Shown in pieces: positions 21,368-35,297 of a stretch of 64,000 bases of DNA. Location: NCBI GenBank assembly GCA_039707655.1, contig CM077665.1, forward strand, positions 447,267,531 through 447,331,530. Reading direction: 5' to 3'. Under the pieces are notes generated by a model, which was not told where the DNA came from, did not search any database, and saw only the letters and a list, made by a program, of their open reading frames with translations. The position numbers were made by a program, and so were the translations under genes. Every line of letters begins with the position of its first letter. Positions within the stretch are counted from its first letter, which is position 1. This stretch comes from Elymus sibiricus (Eukaryota > Streptophyta > Magnoliopsida > Poales > Poaceae).

Positions 21368-23172
21368 CACTACTAGGAAAAGGCCTGCTAGTGGCGCACC
21401 TGTTTTGGCTACTAATGGCGCACTACAGGTGCGCCACTAGCATCACGCCATTAGAACTTTTTACTAATGGCGCACCACGGGTGCGCCATTAGTATCTGGT
21501 ATACTAATGGCGCACCACGCAGTGCGCCATTAGTATATCCCACGGTGCGCCATTAGTATGCCTCCCAGGGGGCCATATTTACCCATTTTTTTTTTTGAAT
21601 TTGGAAGGCGGGAAAATAGTAATGGCGCATATTCTAACCTCCACGGTGCGCCATTACTATTTTGAATTTTGAATCTGGATCTGGATCGTGATTTTTTTGC
21701 TCGTTTTTTTTGCTCTTTTTTTGCCTAGTTTTTGCTCGATATTTTTTCAAATTTCGTTCTCATTTTTGGATCTTGTACGTTCTTTTTGCCGAGCTCCACA
21801 TGTGGCCGGAGAGGAGCTCGCCGGAGAGGAGCTCGCCGGAGAGGAGTTCACCGGAGAGGAGTTCGCCGGAGAGCATTTCGCCGGAGAGGATGAAGGAGAG
21901 ACCGTGTGGAGGAGAGGAGGGAGGAGGGAGGAGGAGCTCACCGGAGAGGAGGAGAAACCGAGAGGGGAGGAGAGGAGAGGAGAGGAGGGAGGAGGAGAAG
22001 GTCACCGGAGAGGAGCTCACCTACATCGCCGGAGAGGAATGGTAGGTCGCCGGAGAGGAGGAGGAGGTCGCCGGAGAGGAGTGGGAGGAGGTCACCGAAG
22101 AGGAGGAGGTCGCCGGAGAGGAGGCAGCCGGAGAGGAGGAGGGGAGTATGGTGGAGGAGATGGAGTGGGGGAGAGGAGGAGGTGGAGTGGAGGAGAAAAA
22201 TGAAGAAGAGAGGAGGAGAGAGGCCGGCCAGCCCTATATATACGGCATAGTAATGGCGCACCGTGGGCTGGTGCGCCATTACTAACTTTTTTTTTATTTT
22301 TTTGATTTGTTTTGAATTTGGAAGGCGGGAAGATAGTAATGGCGCACCGTGGGCTGGTGCGCCATTACTAACTTTTTTTTTATTTTTTTTACTTATTTTG
22401 AATTTGGAAGGCGGGAATATAGTAATGGCGCACCTAGCAAACCGTGCGCCATTACTAAGTTTGATATTTTTTTGAATTTTTTTGCCTCCAGATCTTGAAA
22501 GCCCCGTAACTTTTTTTCTGTTAGGTTTTTGAGGATTCTAAAAATCTTCAACGGGGTACCCCCGGTTGAATTCGGATAGAACTTTTCGAGTAGATGATTT
22601 TTCATATAAAAAACTTTTTCATCGGAGTTCGTATGCAAAAGTTATGCCCATTTTACAAATTCTCGAGAGATTTTGCAAAAAAAGTCGAAATTCATGTTTG
22701 TAAATTTTGCTAACAACTAGACCACAAATCATATGGGAATCTTATTATGTTTTATCTTTTTGACATTTCTATCATTTTCTTTTATTTTTTTTAAAACTGA
22801 AAAGGCGGTCCACAGGGGGGGGGTGTGCATTTGGTGAAAACTAGGTAAAACTGAAAAGGCGGTTACTAATGGCGCACCACCCACAAATGCACCATTAGTA
22901 ACCCTGGTTACTAATGGCGCACCATTTTACGGTGCGCCATTAGTAGTTTTCTAAAAAAAAAATTATATATATATAGTAGATATATAGTAGTGGCGCACTA
23001 TGTTGGAGGTGCGCCATTACTAGTTAAACTAGTAATGGCGCACTCTGCCATGGTGCGCCATTAGTATTTTTGGAAAATAAAAAAAAAACATTTGTTACTA
23101 ATGGCGCACCGTGGGTCCGGTGCGCCATTAGTGTCTACCACACTAATGGCGCACCAACTCATGGTGCGCCAT
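21368..23172 (+). mobile_element. CACTA-type element, 5' part, copy 4
   Basis: 1805 bp. Shares with copy 5 the states cttattatgttttatc, ccacaggg (G run of only 9, 22815-22823) and aatgcaccattag, so the two are sister copies. A private gaaaccgagagg change near 21960 alters the purine-rich frames. Confidence 0.82.
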
Positions 23173-24390
23173 AAAATCCTTTTGTAATAGACGAGTTTTC
23201 GTCCGAAACCCTGATACTTCGAAGGAGATTGTCCAGTTTGTACACGAAGTGCATCCAGTTTTTCCCGTAACCCTCTCACCTTTTTAGCACATGCTATGTG
23301 GGTGAAATTATGATACCATGCCAATTTTCAACCATTTCAGAGTTCATTTGCAGTCCTTTTCAATCTCAGGGTCATCTTAGCTCAAAATAAATCATGAAAT
23401 GCATGAAAAATAGCAAATGAAGTCAGAAAAGGGTTGAAAAGTGATGATGTGGCTTTGAATGGTGCATATTGAATGCAGAAAAAGTCTTGAGTTAAAATAT
23501 GTTTAAAAAAATGAAATCCCTTTGTAATAGACGAGTTTTCGTCCGAAACCCTGATACTTCGAAGGAGATTGTCCAGTTTGTACACGAAGTGCATCCAGTT
23601 TTTCCCGAACTTTATCAACTTCTTAGGACATGCTATGTGGATGAAATTATGATAACATACCAATTTTCAACCATTCCAAAGTTCATTTGCAGTGCTTTTC
23701 AATCTCAGGGTTATCTTAGCTCAAAATAAATCATGAAATGCATGAAAAATAGCAAATGAAGTCAGAAAAGGGTTGAAAAGTGATGATGTGGCTTTGAATG
23801 GTGCATATTGAATGCAGAAAAAGTCTTGAGTTAAAATATGTTTAAAAATATGAAATCCCTTTGTAATAGACATGTTTTCGTCCGAAACTCTGATACTTCG
23901 AAGGAGATTGTCCAGTTTCTACACGAAGTACATCCAGTTTTTCCCGTAACCCTCTCAACTTCTTAGGACATGCTATGTGGGTGAAATTATGATACCATGC
24001 CAATTTTCAACCATTTCAGAGTTCATTTGCAGTGCTTTTCAATCTCAGGGTCATCTTAGCTCAAAATAAATCATGAAATGCATGAAAAATAGCAAATGAA
24101 GTCAGAAAAGGGTTGAAAAGTGATGACGTGGCTTTGAATGGTGCATATTGAATGCAGAAAAAGTCTTGAGTTAAAATATGTTTAAAAATATGAAATCCCT
24201 TTGTAATAGACATGTTTTCGTCCGAAACCCTAATACTTCGAAGGAGATTGTCCAGTTTCTACACGAAGTACATCCAGTTTTTCCCGTAACCCTCTCAACT
24301 TCTTAGCACATGCTATGTGGGTGAAATTATGATAACATGCCAATTTTCAACCATTCCAGAGTTCATTTGCAGTGCTTTTCAATCTCAGGG
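23173..24390. repeat. Satellite part of unit 5 (1218 bp)
   Basis: Standard short block of about 3.6 monomers. Private changes: cccgaactttatcaac near 23610 and aacataccaatt near 23655. Confidence 0.9.
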
Positions 24391-26192
24391 CACTACTAGG
24401 AAAAGGCCTGCTAGTGGCGCACCTGTTTTGGCTACTAATGGCGCACTACAGGTGCGCCACTAGCATCACGCCATTAGAATTTTTTACTAATGGCGCACCA
24501 CGGGTGCGCCATTAGTATCTGGTATACTAATGGCGCACCACGCAGTGCGCCATTAGTATATCCCACGGTGCGCCATTAGTATGCCTCCCAGGAGGCCACA
24601 TTTACCCTTTTTTTTTTGAATTTGGAAGGCGGGAAAATAGTAATGGCGCATATTCTAACCTCCACGGTGCGCCATTACTATTTTGAATTTTGAATCTGGA
24701 TCTGGATCGTGATTTTTTTGCTCGTTTTTTTTGCTCTTTTTTTGCCTAGTTTTTAATCGATATTTTTTCAAATTTCGTTCTCATTTTTGGATCTTGTACG
24801 TTCTTTTTGCCGAGCTCCACATGTGGCCGGAGAGGAGCTCGCCGGAGAGGAGCTCGCCGGAGAGGAGTTCACCGGAGAGGAGTTCGCCGGAGAGCATTTC
24901 GCCGGAGAGGAGGAAGGAGAGACCGTGTGGAGGAGAGGAGGGAGGAGGGAGGAGGAGCTCACCGGAGAGGAGGAGAAACCGTGAGGGGAGGAGAGGAGAG
25001 GAGAGGAGGGAGGAGGAGAAGGTCACCGGAGAGGAGCTCACCTACATCGCCGGAGAGGAATGGTAGGTCGCCGGAGAGGAGGAGGAGGTCGCCGGAGAGG
25101 AGTGGGAGGAGGTCACCGAAGAGGAGTAGGTCGCCGGAGAGGAGGCAGCCGGAGAGGAGGAGGGGAGTATGGTGGAGGAGATGGAGTGGGGGAGAGGAGG
25201 AGGTGGAGTGGAGGAGAAAAATGAAGAAGAGAGGAGGAGAGAGGCCGGCCAGCCCTATATATACGGCATAGTAATGGCGCACCGTGGGCTGGTGCGCCAT
25301 TACTAACTTTTTTTTATTTTTTTGATTTGTTTTGAATTTGGAAGGCGGGAAGATAGTAATGGCGCACCGTGGGCTGGTGCGCCATTACTAACTTTTTTTT
25401 TAATTTTTTACTTATTTTGAATTTGGAAGGCGGGAATATAGTAATGGCGCACCTAGCAAACCGTGCGCCATTACTAAGTTTGATATTTTTTTGAATTTTT
25501 TTGCCTCCAGATCTTGAAAGCCCCGTAACTTTTTTTCTGTTAGGTTTTTGAGGATTCTAAAAATCTTCAACGGGGTACCCCCGGTTGAATTCGGATAGAA
25601 CTTTTCGAGTAGATGATTTTTCATATAAAAAACTTTTTCATCGGAGTTCGTATGCAAAAGTTATGCCCATTTTACAAATTCTCGAGAGATTTTGCAAAAA
25701 AAGTCGAAATTCATGTTTGTAAATTTTGCTAACAACTAGACCACAAATCATATGGGAATCTTATTATGTTTTATCTTTTTGACATTTCTATCATTTTCTT
25801 TTATTTTTTTTAAAACTGAAAAGGCGGTCCACAGGGGGGGGGTGTGCATTTGGTGAAAACTAGGTAAAACTGAAAAGGCGGTTACTAATGGCGCACCACC
25901 CACAAATGCACCATTAGTAACCCTGGTTACTAATGGCGCACCATTTTACGGTGCGCCATTAGTAGTTTTGTAAAAAAAAAATTATATATATATATAGTAG
26001 ATATATACAAGTGGCGCACTGTGTTGGAGGTGCGCCATTACTAGTTAAACTAGTAATGGCGCACTCTGCCATGGTGCGCCATTAGTATTTTTGGAAAATT
26101 AAAAAAAACATTTGTTACTAATGGCGCACCGTGGGTCCGGTGCGCCATTAGTGTCTACCACACTAATGGCGCACCAACTCATGGTGCGCCAT
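24391..26192 (+). mobile_element. CACTA-type element, 5' part, copy 5
   Basis: 1802 bp, sister of copy 4 in its right half (G run of 9). Near 26005 it has tatatacaagtgg where most copies have tatatagtagtgg; only copy 8 shares this. Private: gtttttaatcgat near 24752. Confidence 0.82.
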
Positions 26193-27409
26193 AAAATCCT
26201 TTTGTAATAGACGAGTTTTCGTCCGAAACCCTGATACTTCGAAGGAGATTGTCCAGTTTGTACACGAAGTGCATCCAGTTTTTCCCGTAACCCTCTCACC
26301 TTTTTAGCACATGCTATGTGGGTGAAATTATGATACCATGCCAATTTTCAACCATTTCAGAGTTCATTTGCAGTCCTTTTCAATCTCAGGGTCATCTTAG
26401 CTCAAAATAAATCATGAAATGCATGAAAAATAGCAAATGAAGTCAGAAAAGGGTTCAAAAGTGATGATGTGGCTTTGAATGGTGCATATTGAATGCAGAA
26501 AAAGTCTTGAGTTAAAATATGTTTAAAAAAATGAAATCCTTTGTAATAGACGAGTTTTCGTCCGAAACCCTGATACTTCGAAGGAGATTGTCCAGTTTGT
26601 ACACGAAGTGCATCCAGTTTTTCCCGAACTTTCTCAACTTCTTAGGACATGCTATGTGGATGAAATTATGATAACATGACAATTTTTAACCATTTCAGAG
26701 TTCATTTGCAGTGCTTTTCAATCTCAGGGTTATCTTAGCTCAAAATAAATCATGAAATGCATGAAAAATAGCAAATGAAGTCAGAAAAGGGTTGAAAAGT
26801 GATGATGTGGCTTTGAATGGTGCATATTGAATGCAGAAAAAGTCTTGAGTTAAAATATGTTTAAAAATATGAAATCCCTTTGTAATAGACATGTTTTCGT
26901 CCGAAACTCTGATACTTCGAAGGAGATTGTCCAGTTTCTACACGAAGTACATCCAGTTTTTCCCGTAACCCTCTCAACTTCTTAGGACATGCTATGTGGG
27001 TGAAATTATGATACCATGCCAATTTTCAACCATTTCAGAGTTCATTTGCAGTGCTTTTCAATCTCAGGGTCATCTTAGCTCAAAATAAATCATGAAATGC
27101 ATGAAAAATAGCAAATGAAGTCAGAAAAGGGTTGAAAAGTGATGACGTGGCTTTGAATGGTGCATATTGAATCCAGAAAAGGTCTTGAGTTAAAATATGT
27201 TTAAAAATATGAAATCCCTTTGTAATAGACATGTTTTCGTCCGAAACCCTAATACTTCGAAGGAGATTGTCCAGTTTCTACACGAAGTACATCCAGTTTT
27301 TCCCGTAACCCTCTCAACTTCTTAGCACATGCTATGTGGGTGAAATTATGATAACATGCCAATTTTCAACCATTCCAGAGTTCATTTGCAGTGCTTTTCA
27401 ATCTCAGGG
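26193..27409. repeat. Satellite part of unit 6 (1217 bp)
   Basis: Short block. Carries gggttcaaaagtg, aaatgaaatcctttg (two C missing) and caatttttaacc. These are shared only with the block at 35298-36513, marking a segmental duplication. Confidence 0.9.
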
Positions 27410-29219
27410 CACTACTAGGAAAAGGCCTGCTAGTGGCGCACCTGTTTTGGCTACTAATGGCGCACTACAGGTGCGCCACTAGCATCACGCCATTAGAATT
27501 TTTTACTAATGGCGCACCACGGGTGCGCCATTAGTATCTGGTATACTAATGGCGCACCACGCAGTGCGCCATTAGTATATCCCACGGTGCGCCATTAGTA
27601 TGCCTCCTAGGGGGCCATATTTACCCATTTTTTTTTTTTGAATTTGGAAGGCGGGAAAATAGTAATGGCGCATATTCTAACCTCCAGGGTGCGCCATTAC
27701 TATTTTGAATTTTGAATCTGGATCTGGATCGTGATTTTTTTGCTCGTTTTTTTTGCTCTTTTTTTGCCTAGTTTTTGCTCGATATTTTTTCAAATTTCGT
27801 TCTCATTTTTGGATCTTGTACGTTCTTTTTTCCGAGCTCCACATGTGGCCGGAGTGGAGCTCGCCGGAGAGGAGCTCGCCGGAGAGGAGTTCACCGGAGA
27901 GGAGTTCGCCGGAGAGCATTTCGCCGGAGAGGAGGAAGGAGAGACCGTGTGGAGGAGAGGAGGGAGGAGGGAGGAGGAGCTCACCGGAGAGGAGGAGAAA
28001 CCGTGAGGGGAGGAGAGGAGAGGAGAGGAGGGAGGAGGAGAAGGTCACCAGAGAGGAGCTCACCTACATCGCCGGAGAGGAATGGTAGGTCGCCGGAGAG
28101 GAGGAGGAGGTCGCCGGAGAGGAGTGGGAGGAGGTCACCGAAGAGGAGGAGGTCGCCGGAGAGGAGGCAGCCGGAGAGGAGGAGGGGAGTATGGTGGAGG
28201 AGATGGAGTGGGGGAGAGGAGGAGGTGGAGTGGAGGAGAAAAATGAAGAAGAGAGGAGGAGAGAGGCCGGCCAGCCCTATATATACGGCATAGTAATGGC
28301 GCACCGTGGGCTGGTGCGCCATTACTAACTTTTTTTTATTTTTTTGATTTGTTTTGAATTTGGAAGGCGGGAAGATAGTAATGGCGCACCGTGGGCTGGT
28401 GCGCCATTACTAACTTTTTTTTTATTTTTTTTTACTTATTTTGAATTTGGAAGGCGGGAATATAGTAATGGCGCACCTAGCAAACCGTGCGCCATTACTA
28501 AGTTTGATATTTTTTTGAATTTTTTTGCCTCCAGATCTTGAAAGCCCCGTAACTTTTTTTCTGTTAGGTTTTTGAGGATTCTAAAAATCTTCAACGGGGT
28601 ACCCCCGGTTGAATTCGGATAGAACTTTTCGAGTAGATGATTTTTCATATAAAAAACTTTTTCATCGGAGTTCGTATGCAAAAGTTATGCCCATTTTACA
28701 AATTCTCGAGAGATTTTGCAAAAAAAGTCGAAATTCATGTTTGTAAATTTTGCTAACAACTAGACCACAAATCATATGGGAATCTTATTATTTTTTATCT
28801 TTTTGACATTTCTATCATTTTCTTTTATTTTTTTTAAAACTGAAAAGGCGGTCCACGGGGGGGGGGGGGGGTGTGCATTTGGTGAAAACTAGGTAAAACT
28901 GAAAAGGCGGTTACTAATGGCGCACCACCCACAAATGCGCCATTAGTAACCCTGGTTACTAATGGCGCACCATTTTACGGTGCGCCATTAGTAGTTTTGT
29001 AAAAAAAAAATTATATATATATAGTAGATATATAGTAGTGGCGCACTGTGTTGGAGGTGCGCCATTACTAGTTAAACTAGTAATGGCGCACTCTGCCATG
29101 GTGCGCCATTAGTATTTTTGGAAAATAAAAAAAAAACATTTGTTACTAATGGCGCACCGTGGGTCCGGTGCGCCATTAGTGTCTACCACACTAATGGCGC
29201 ACCAACTCATGGTGCGCCA
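27410..29219 (+). mobile_element. CACTA-type element, 5' part, copy 6
   Basis: 1810 bp. Shares ttttttccgagctcc, cctccagggtgcgcc and gtcaccagagagg with copies 7 and 9. The junction reads gcgccaaaaaatcc, one base off the usual gcgccataaaatcc. G run of 15. Confidence 0.82.
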
Positions 29220-30438
29220 AAAAATCCTTTTGTAATAGACGAGTTTTCATCCGAAACCCTCATACTTCGAAGGAGATTGTCCAGTTTGTACACGAAGTGC
29301 ATCCAGTTTTTCCTGTAACCCTCTCACCTTTTTAGCACATGCTATGTGGGTGAAATTATGATACCATGCCAATTTTCAACCATTTCAGAGTTCATTTGCA
29401 GTCCTTTTCAATCTCAGGGTCATCTTAGCTCAAAATAAATCATGAAATGCATGAAAAATAGCAAATGAAGTCAGAAAAGGGTTGAAAAGTGATGATGTGG
29501 CTTTGAATGGTGCATATTGAATGCAGAAAAAGTCTTGAGTTAAAATATGTTTATAAAAATGAAATCCCTTTGTAATAGACGAGTTTTCGTCCGAAACCCT
29601 GATACTTCGAAGGAGATTGTCCAGTTTGTACACGAAGTGCATCCAGTTTTTCCCGAACTTTCTCAACTTCTTAGGACATGCTATGTGGATGAAATTATGA
29701 TAACATGCCAATTTTCAACCATTCCAAAGTTCATTTGCAGTGCTTTTCAATCTCAGGGTGATCTTAGCTCAAAATAAATCATGAAATGCATGAAAAATAG
29801 CAAATGAAGTCAGAAAAGGGTTGAAAAGTGATGATGTGGCTTTGAATGGTGCATATTGAATGCAAAAAAAGTCTTGAGTTAAAATATGTTTAAAAATATG
29901 AAATCCCTTTGTAATAGACATGTTTTCGTCCGAAACTCTGATACTTCGAAGGAGATTGTCCAGTTTCTACACGAAGTACATCAAGTTTTTCCCGTAACCC
30001 TCTCAACTTCTTAGGACATGCTATGTGGGTGAAATTATGATACCATGCCAATTTTCAACCATTTCAGAGTTCATTTGCAGTGCTTTTCAATCTCAGGGTC
30101 ATCTTAGCTCAAAATAAATCATGAAATGCATGAAAAATAGCAAATGAAGTCAGAAAAGGGTTGAAAAGTGATGACGTGGCTTTGAATGGTGCATATTGAA
30201 TCCAGAAAAAGTCTTGAGTTAAAATATGTTTAAAAATATGAAATCCCTTTGTAATAGACATGTTTTCGTCCGAAACCCTAATACTTCGAAGGAGATTGTC
30301 CAGTTTCTACACGAAGTACATCCAGTTTTTCCCGTAACCCTCTCAACTTCTTAGCACATGCTATGTGGGTGAAATTATGATAACATGCCAATTTTCAACC
30401 ATTCCAGAGTTCATTTGCAGTGCTTTTCAATCTCAGGG
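29220..30438. repeat. Satellite part of unit 7 (1219 bp)
   Basis: Short block with gttttcatccgaaaccc, cagggtgatcttag and tgcaaaaaaagtc. These states are shared with the blocks at 32258 and 38323. Private: tttataaaaatg near 29550. Confidence 0.9.
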
Positions 30439-32257
30439 CACTACTAGGAAAAGGCCTGCTAGTGGCGCACCTGTTTTGGCTACTAATGGCGCACTACAGG
30501 TGCGCCACTAGCATCACGCCATTAGAATTTTTTACTAATGGCGCACCACGGGTGCGCCATTAGTATCTGGTATACTAATGGCGCACCACGCAGTGCGCCA
30601 TTAGTATATCCCACGGTGCGCCATTAGTATGCCTCCCAGGGGGCCATATTTACCCATTTTTTTTTTGAATTTGGAAGGCGGGAAAATAGTAATGGCGCAT
30701 ATTCTAACCTCCAGGGTGCGCCATTACTATTTTGAATTTTGAATCTGGATCTGGATCGTGATTTTTTTGCTCGTTTTTTTTGCTCTTTTTTTGCCTAGTT
30801 TTTGCTCGATATTTTTTCAAATTTCGTTCTCATTTTTGGATCTTGTACGTTCTTTTTTCCGAGCTCCACATGTGGCCGGAGAGGAGCTCGCCGGAGAGGA
30901 GCTCGCCGGAGAGGAGTTCACCGGAGAGGAGTTCGCCGGAGAGCATTTCGCCGGAGAGGAGGAAGGAGAGACCGTGTGGAGGAGAGGAGGGAGGAGGGAG
31001 GAGGAGCTCACCGGAGAGGAGGAGAAACCGTGAGGGGAGGAGAGGAGAGGAGAGGAGGGAGGAGGAGAAGGTCACCAGAGAGGAGCTCACCTACATCGCC
31101 GGAGAGGAATGGTAGGTCGCCGGAGAGGAGGAGGAGGTCGCCGGAGAGGAGTGGGAGGAGGTCACCGAAGAGGAGGAGGTCGCCGGAGAGGAGGCAGCCG
31201 GAGAGGAGGAGGGGAGTATGGTGGAGGAGATGGAGTGGGGGAGAGGAGGAGGTGGAGTGGAGGAGAAAAATGAAGAAGAGAGGAGGAGAGAGGCCGGCCA
31301 GCCCTATATATACGGCATAGTAATGGCGCACCGTGGGCTGGTGCGCCATTACTAACTTTTTTTTATTTTTTTGATTTGTTTTGAATTTGGAAGGCGGGAA
31401 GATAGTAATGGCGCACCGTGGGCTGGTGCGCCATTACTAACTTTTTTTTTATTTTTTTTTACTTATTTTGAATTTGGAAGGCGGGAATATAGTAATGGCG
31501 CACCTAGCAAACCGTGCGCCATTACTAAGTTTGATATTTTTTTGAATTTTTTTGCCTCCAGATCTTGAAAGCCCCGTAACTTTTTTTCTGTTAGGTTTTT
31601 GAGGATTCTAAAAATCTTCAACGGGGTACCCCCGGTTGAATTCGGATAGAACTTTTCGAGTAGATGATTTTTCATATAAAAAACTTTTTCATCGGAGTTC
31701 GTATGCAAAAGTTATGCCCATTTTACAAATTCTCGAGAGATTTTGCAAAAAAAGTCGAAATTCATGTTTGTAAATTTTGCTAACAACTAGACCACAAATC
31801 ATATGGGAATCTTATTATTTTTTATCTTTTTGACATTTCTATCATTTTCTTTTATTTTTTTTTAAAACTGAAAAGGCGGTCCACGGGGGGGGGGGGGGGG
31901 GGGGGGGGGTGTGCATTTGGTGAAAACTAGGTAAAACTGAAAAGGCGGTTACTAATGGCGCACCACCCACAAATGCGCCATTAGTAACCCTGGTTACTAA
32001 TGGCGCACCATTTTACGGTGCGCCATTAGTAGTTTTGTAAAAAAAAAATTATATATATATAGTAGATATATAGTAGTGGCGCACTGTGTTGGAGGTGCGC
32101 CATTACTAGTTAAACTAGTAATGGCGCACTCTGCCATGGTGCGCCATTAGTATTTTTGGAAAATTAAAAAAAACATTTGTTACTAATGGCGCACCGTGGG
32201 TCCGGTGCGCCATTAGTGTCTACCACACTAATGGCGCACCAACTCATGGTGCGCCAT
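30439..32257 (+). mobile_element. CACTA-type element, 5' part, copy 7
   Basis: 1819 bp. Has the longest G run in the window, 25 G at 31885-31909. Shares the ttttttccgagctcc and gtcaccagagagg states with copies 6 and 9. Confidence 0.82.
31885..31909 (+). repeat. Longest poly-G run (25 G)
   Basis: Twenty-five consecutive G at the site that holds 9 to 25 G across copies. Copies 8 (34926-34947, 22 G) and 13 (50030-50052, 23 G) are also long. Length may be biological or partly a sequencing artefact. Confidence 0.75.
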
Positions 32258-33475
32258 AAAATCCTTTTGTAATAGACGAGTTTTCATCCGAAACCCTGAT
32301 ACTTCGAAGGAGATTGTCCAGTTTGTACATGAAGTGCATCCAGTTTTTCCCGTAACCCTCTCACCTTTTTAGCACATGCTATGTGGGTGAAATTATGATA
32401 CCATGCCAATTTTCAACCATTTCAGAGTTCATTTGCAGTCCTTTTCAATCTCAGGGTCATCTTAGCTCAAAATAAATCATGAAATGCATGAAAAATAGCA
32501 ACTGAAGTCAGAAAAGGGTTGAAAAGTGATGATGTGGCTTTGAATGGTGCATATTGAATGCAGAAAAAGTCTTGAGTTAAAATATGTTTAAAAAAATGAA
32601 ATCCCTTTGTAATAGACGAGTTTTCGTCCGAAACCCTGATACTTCGAAGGAGATTGTCCAGTTTGTACACGAAGTGCATCCAGTTTTTCCCGAACTTTCT
32701 CAACTTCTTAGGACATGCTATGTGGATGAAATTATGATAACATGCCAATTTTCAACCATTCCAAAGTTCATTTGCAGTGCTTTTCAATCTCAGGATGATC
32801 TTAGCTCAAAATAAATCATGAAATGCATGAAAAATAGCAAATGAAGTCAGAAAAGGGTTGAAAAGTGATGATGTGGCTTTGAATGGTGCATATTGAATGC
32901 AAAAAAAGTCTTGAGTTAAAATATGTTTAAAAATATGAAATCCCTTTGTAATAGACATGTTTTCGTCCGAAACTCTGATACTTCGAAGGAGATTGTCCAG
33001 TTTCTACACGAAGTACATCCAGTTTTTCCCGTAACCCTCTCAACTTCTTAGGACATGCTATGTGGGTGAAATTATGATACCATGCCAATTTTCAACCATT
33101 TCAGAGTTCATTTGCAGTGCTTTTCAATCTCAGGGTCATCTTAGCTCAAAATAAATCATGAAATGCATGAAAAATAGCAAATGAAGTCAGAAAAGGGTTG
33201 AAAAGTGATGACGTGGCTTTGAATGGTGCATATTGAATGCAGAAAAAGTCTTGAGTTAAAATATGTTTAAAACTATGAAATCCCTTTGTAATAGACATGT
33301 TTTCGTCCGAAACCCTAATACTTCGAAGGAGATTGTCCAGTTTCTACACGAAGTACATCCAGTTTTTCCCGTAACCCTCTCAACTTCTTAGCACATGCTA
33401 TGTGGGTGAAATTATGATAACATGCCAATTTTCAACCATTCCAGAGTTCATTTGCAGTGCTTTTCAATCTCAGGG
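32258..33475. repeat. Satellite part of unit 8 (1218 bp)
   Basis: Short block. Shares gttttcatcc, gatcttagctc after cagg(g/a)t, tgcaaaaaaagtc and aaaactatgaaatcc with the block at 38323-39540. Confidence 0.9.
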
Positions 33476-35297
33476 CACTACTAGGAAAAGGCCTGCTAGT
33501 GGCGCACCTGTTTTGGCTACTAATGGCGCACTACAGGTGTGCCACTAGCATCACGCCATTAAATTTTTTTACTAATGGCGCACCACGGGTGTGCCATTAG
33601 TATCTGGTATACTAATGGCGCACCACGCAGTGCGCCATTAGTATATCCCACGGTGCGCCATTAGTATGCCTCCCAGGGGGCCATATTTACCCATTATTTT
33701 TTTGAATTTGGAAGGCGGGAAAATAGTAATGGCGCATATTCTAACCTCCACGGTGCGCCATTACTATTTTGAATTTTGAATCTGGATCTGGATCATGATT
33801 TTTTTGCTCGTTTTTTTTGCTCTTTTTTTGCCTAGTTTTTGCTCGATATTTTTTCAAATTTCGTTCTCATTTTTGGATCTTGTACGTTCTTTTTGCCGAG
33901 CTGCACATGTGGCCGGAGAGGAGCTCGCCGGAGAGGAGCTCGCCGGAGAGGAGTTCACCGGAGAGGAGTTCGCCGGAGAGCATTTCGCCGGAGAGGAGGA
34001 AGGAGAGACCGTGTGGAGGAGAGGAGGGAGGAGGGAGGAGGAGCTCACCGGAGAGGAGGAGAAACCGTGAGGGGAGGAGAGGAGAGGAGAGGAGGGAGGA
34101 GGAGAAGGTCACCGGAGAGGAGCTCACCTACATCGCCGGAGAGGAATGGTAGGTCACCGGAGAGGAGGAGGAGGTCGCCGGAGAGGAGTGGGAGGAGGTC
34201 ACCGAAGAGGAGGAGGTCGCCGGAGACGAGGCAGCCGGAGAGGAGGAGGGGAGTATGGTGGAGGAGATGGAGTGGGGGAGAGGAGGAGGTGGAGTGGAGG
34301 AGAAAAATGAAGAAGAGAGGAGGAGAGAGGCCGGCCAGCCCTATATATACGGCATAGTAATGGCGCACCGTGGGCTGGTGTGGTGCGCCATTACTAACTT
34401 TTTTTTATTTTTTTGATTTGTTTTGAATTTGGAAGGCGGGAAGATAGTAATGGCGCACCGTGGGCTGGTGCGCCATTACTAACTTTTTTTTTATTTTTTT
34501 TACTTATTTTGAATTTGGAAGGCGGGAATATAGTAATGGCGCACCTAGCAAACCGTGCGCCATTACTAAGTTTGATATTTTTTTGAATTTTTTTGCCTCC
34601 AGATCTTGAAAGCCCCGTAACTTTTTTTCTGTTAGGTTTTTGAGGATTCTAAAAATCTTCAACGGGGTACCCCCGGTTGAATTCGGATAGAACTTTTCGA
34701 GTAGATGATTTTTCATATAAAAAACTTTTTCATCGGAGTTCGTATGCAAAAGTTATGCCCATTTTACAAATTCTCGAGAGATTTTGCAAAAAAAGTCGAA
34801 ATTCATGTTTGTAAATTTTGCTAACAACTAGACCACAAATCATATGGGAATCTTATTATTTTTTTATCTTTTTGACATTTCTATCATTTTCTTTTATTTT
34901 TTTTAAAACTGAAAAGGCGGTCCACGGGGGGGGGGGGGGGGGGGGGGTGTGCATTTGGTGAAAACTAGGTAAAACTGAAAAGGCGGTTACTAATGGCGCA
35001 CCACCCACAAATGCGCCATTAGTAACCCTGGTTACTAATGGCGTACCATTAGACGGTGCGCCATTAGTAGTTTTGTAAAAAAAAAATTATATATATATAT
35101 AGTAGATATATACAAGTGGCGCACTGTGTTGGAGGTGCGCCATTACTAGTTAAACTAGTAATGGCGCACTCTGCCATGGTGCGCCATTAGTATTTTTGGA
35201 AAATTAAAAAAAACAATTGTTACTAATGGCGCACCGTGGGTCCGGTGCGCCATTAGTGTCTACCACACTAATGGCGCACCAACTCATGGTGCGCCAT
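33476..35297 (+). mobile_element. CACTA-type element, 5' part, copy 8
   Basis: 1822 bp, the longest copy. It has a 22 G run and a 5-base expansion in a hairpin loop (gggctggtgtggtgcgcc near 34375) that copy 10 also has in slightly different form. Several core repeats read gtgccatt (near 33538 and 33591), which fits CpG decay. The right part shares tatatacaagtgg with copy 5. Confidence 0.82.
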
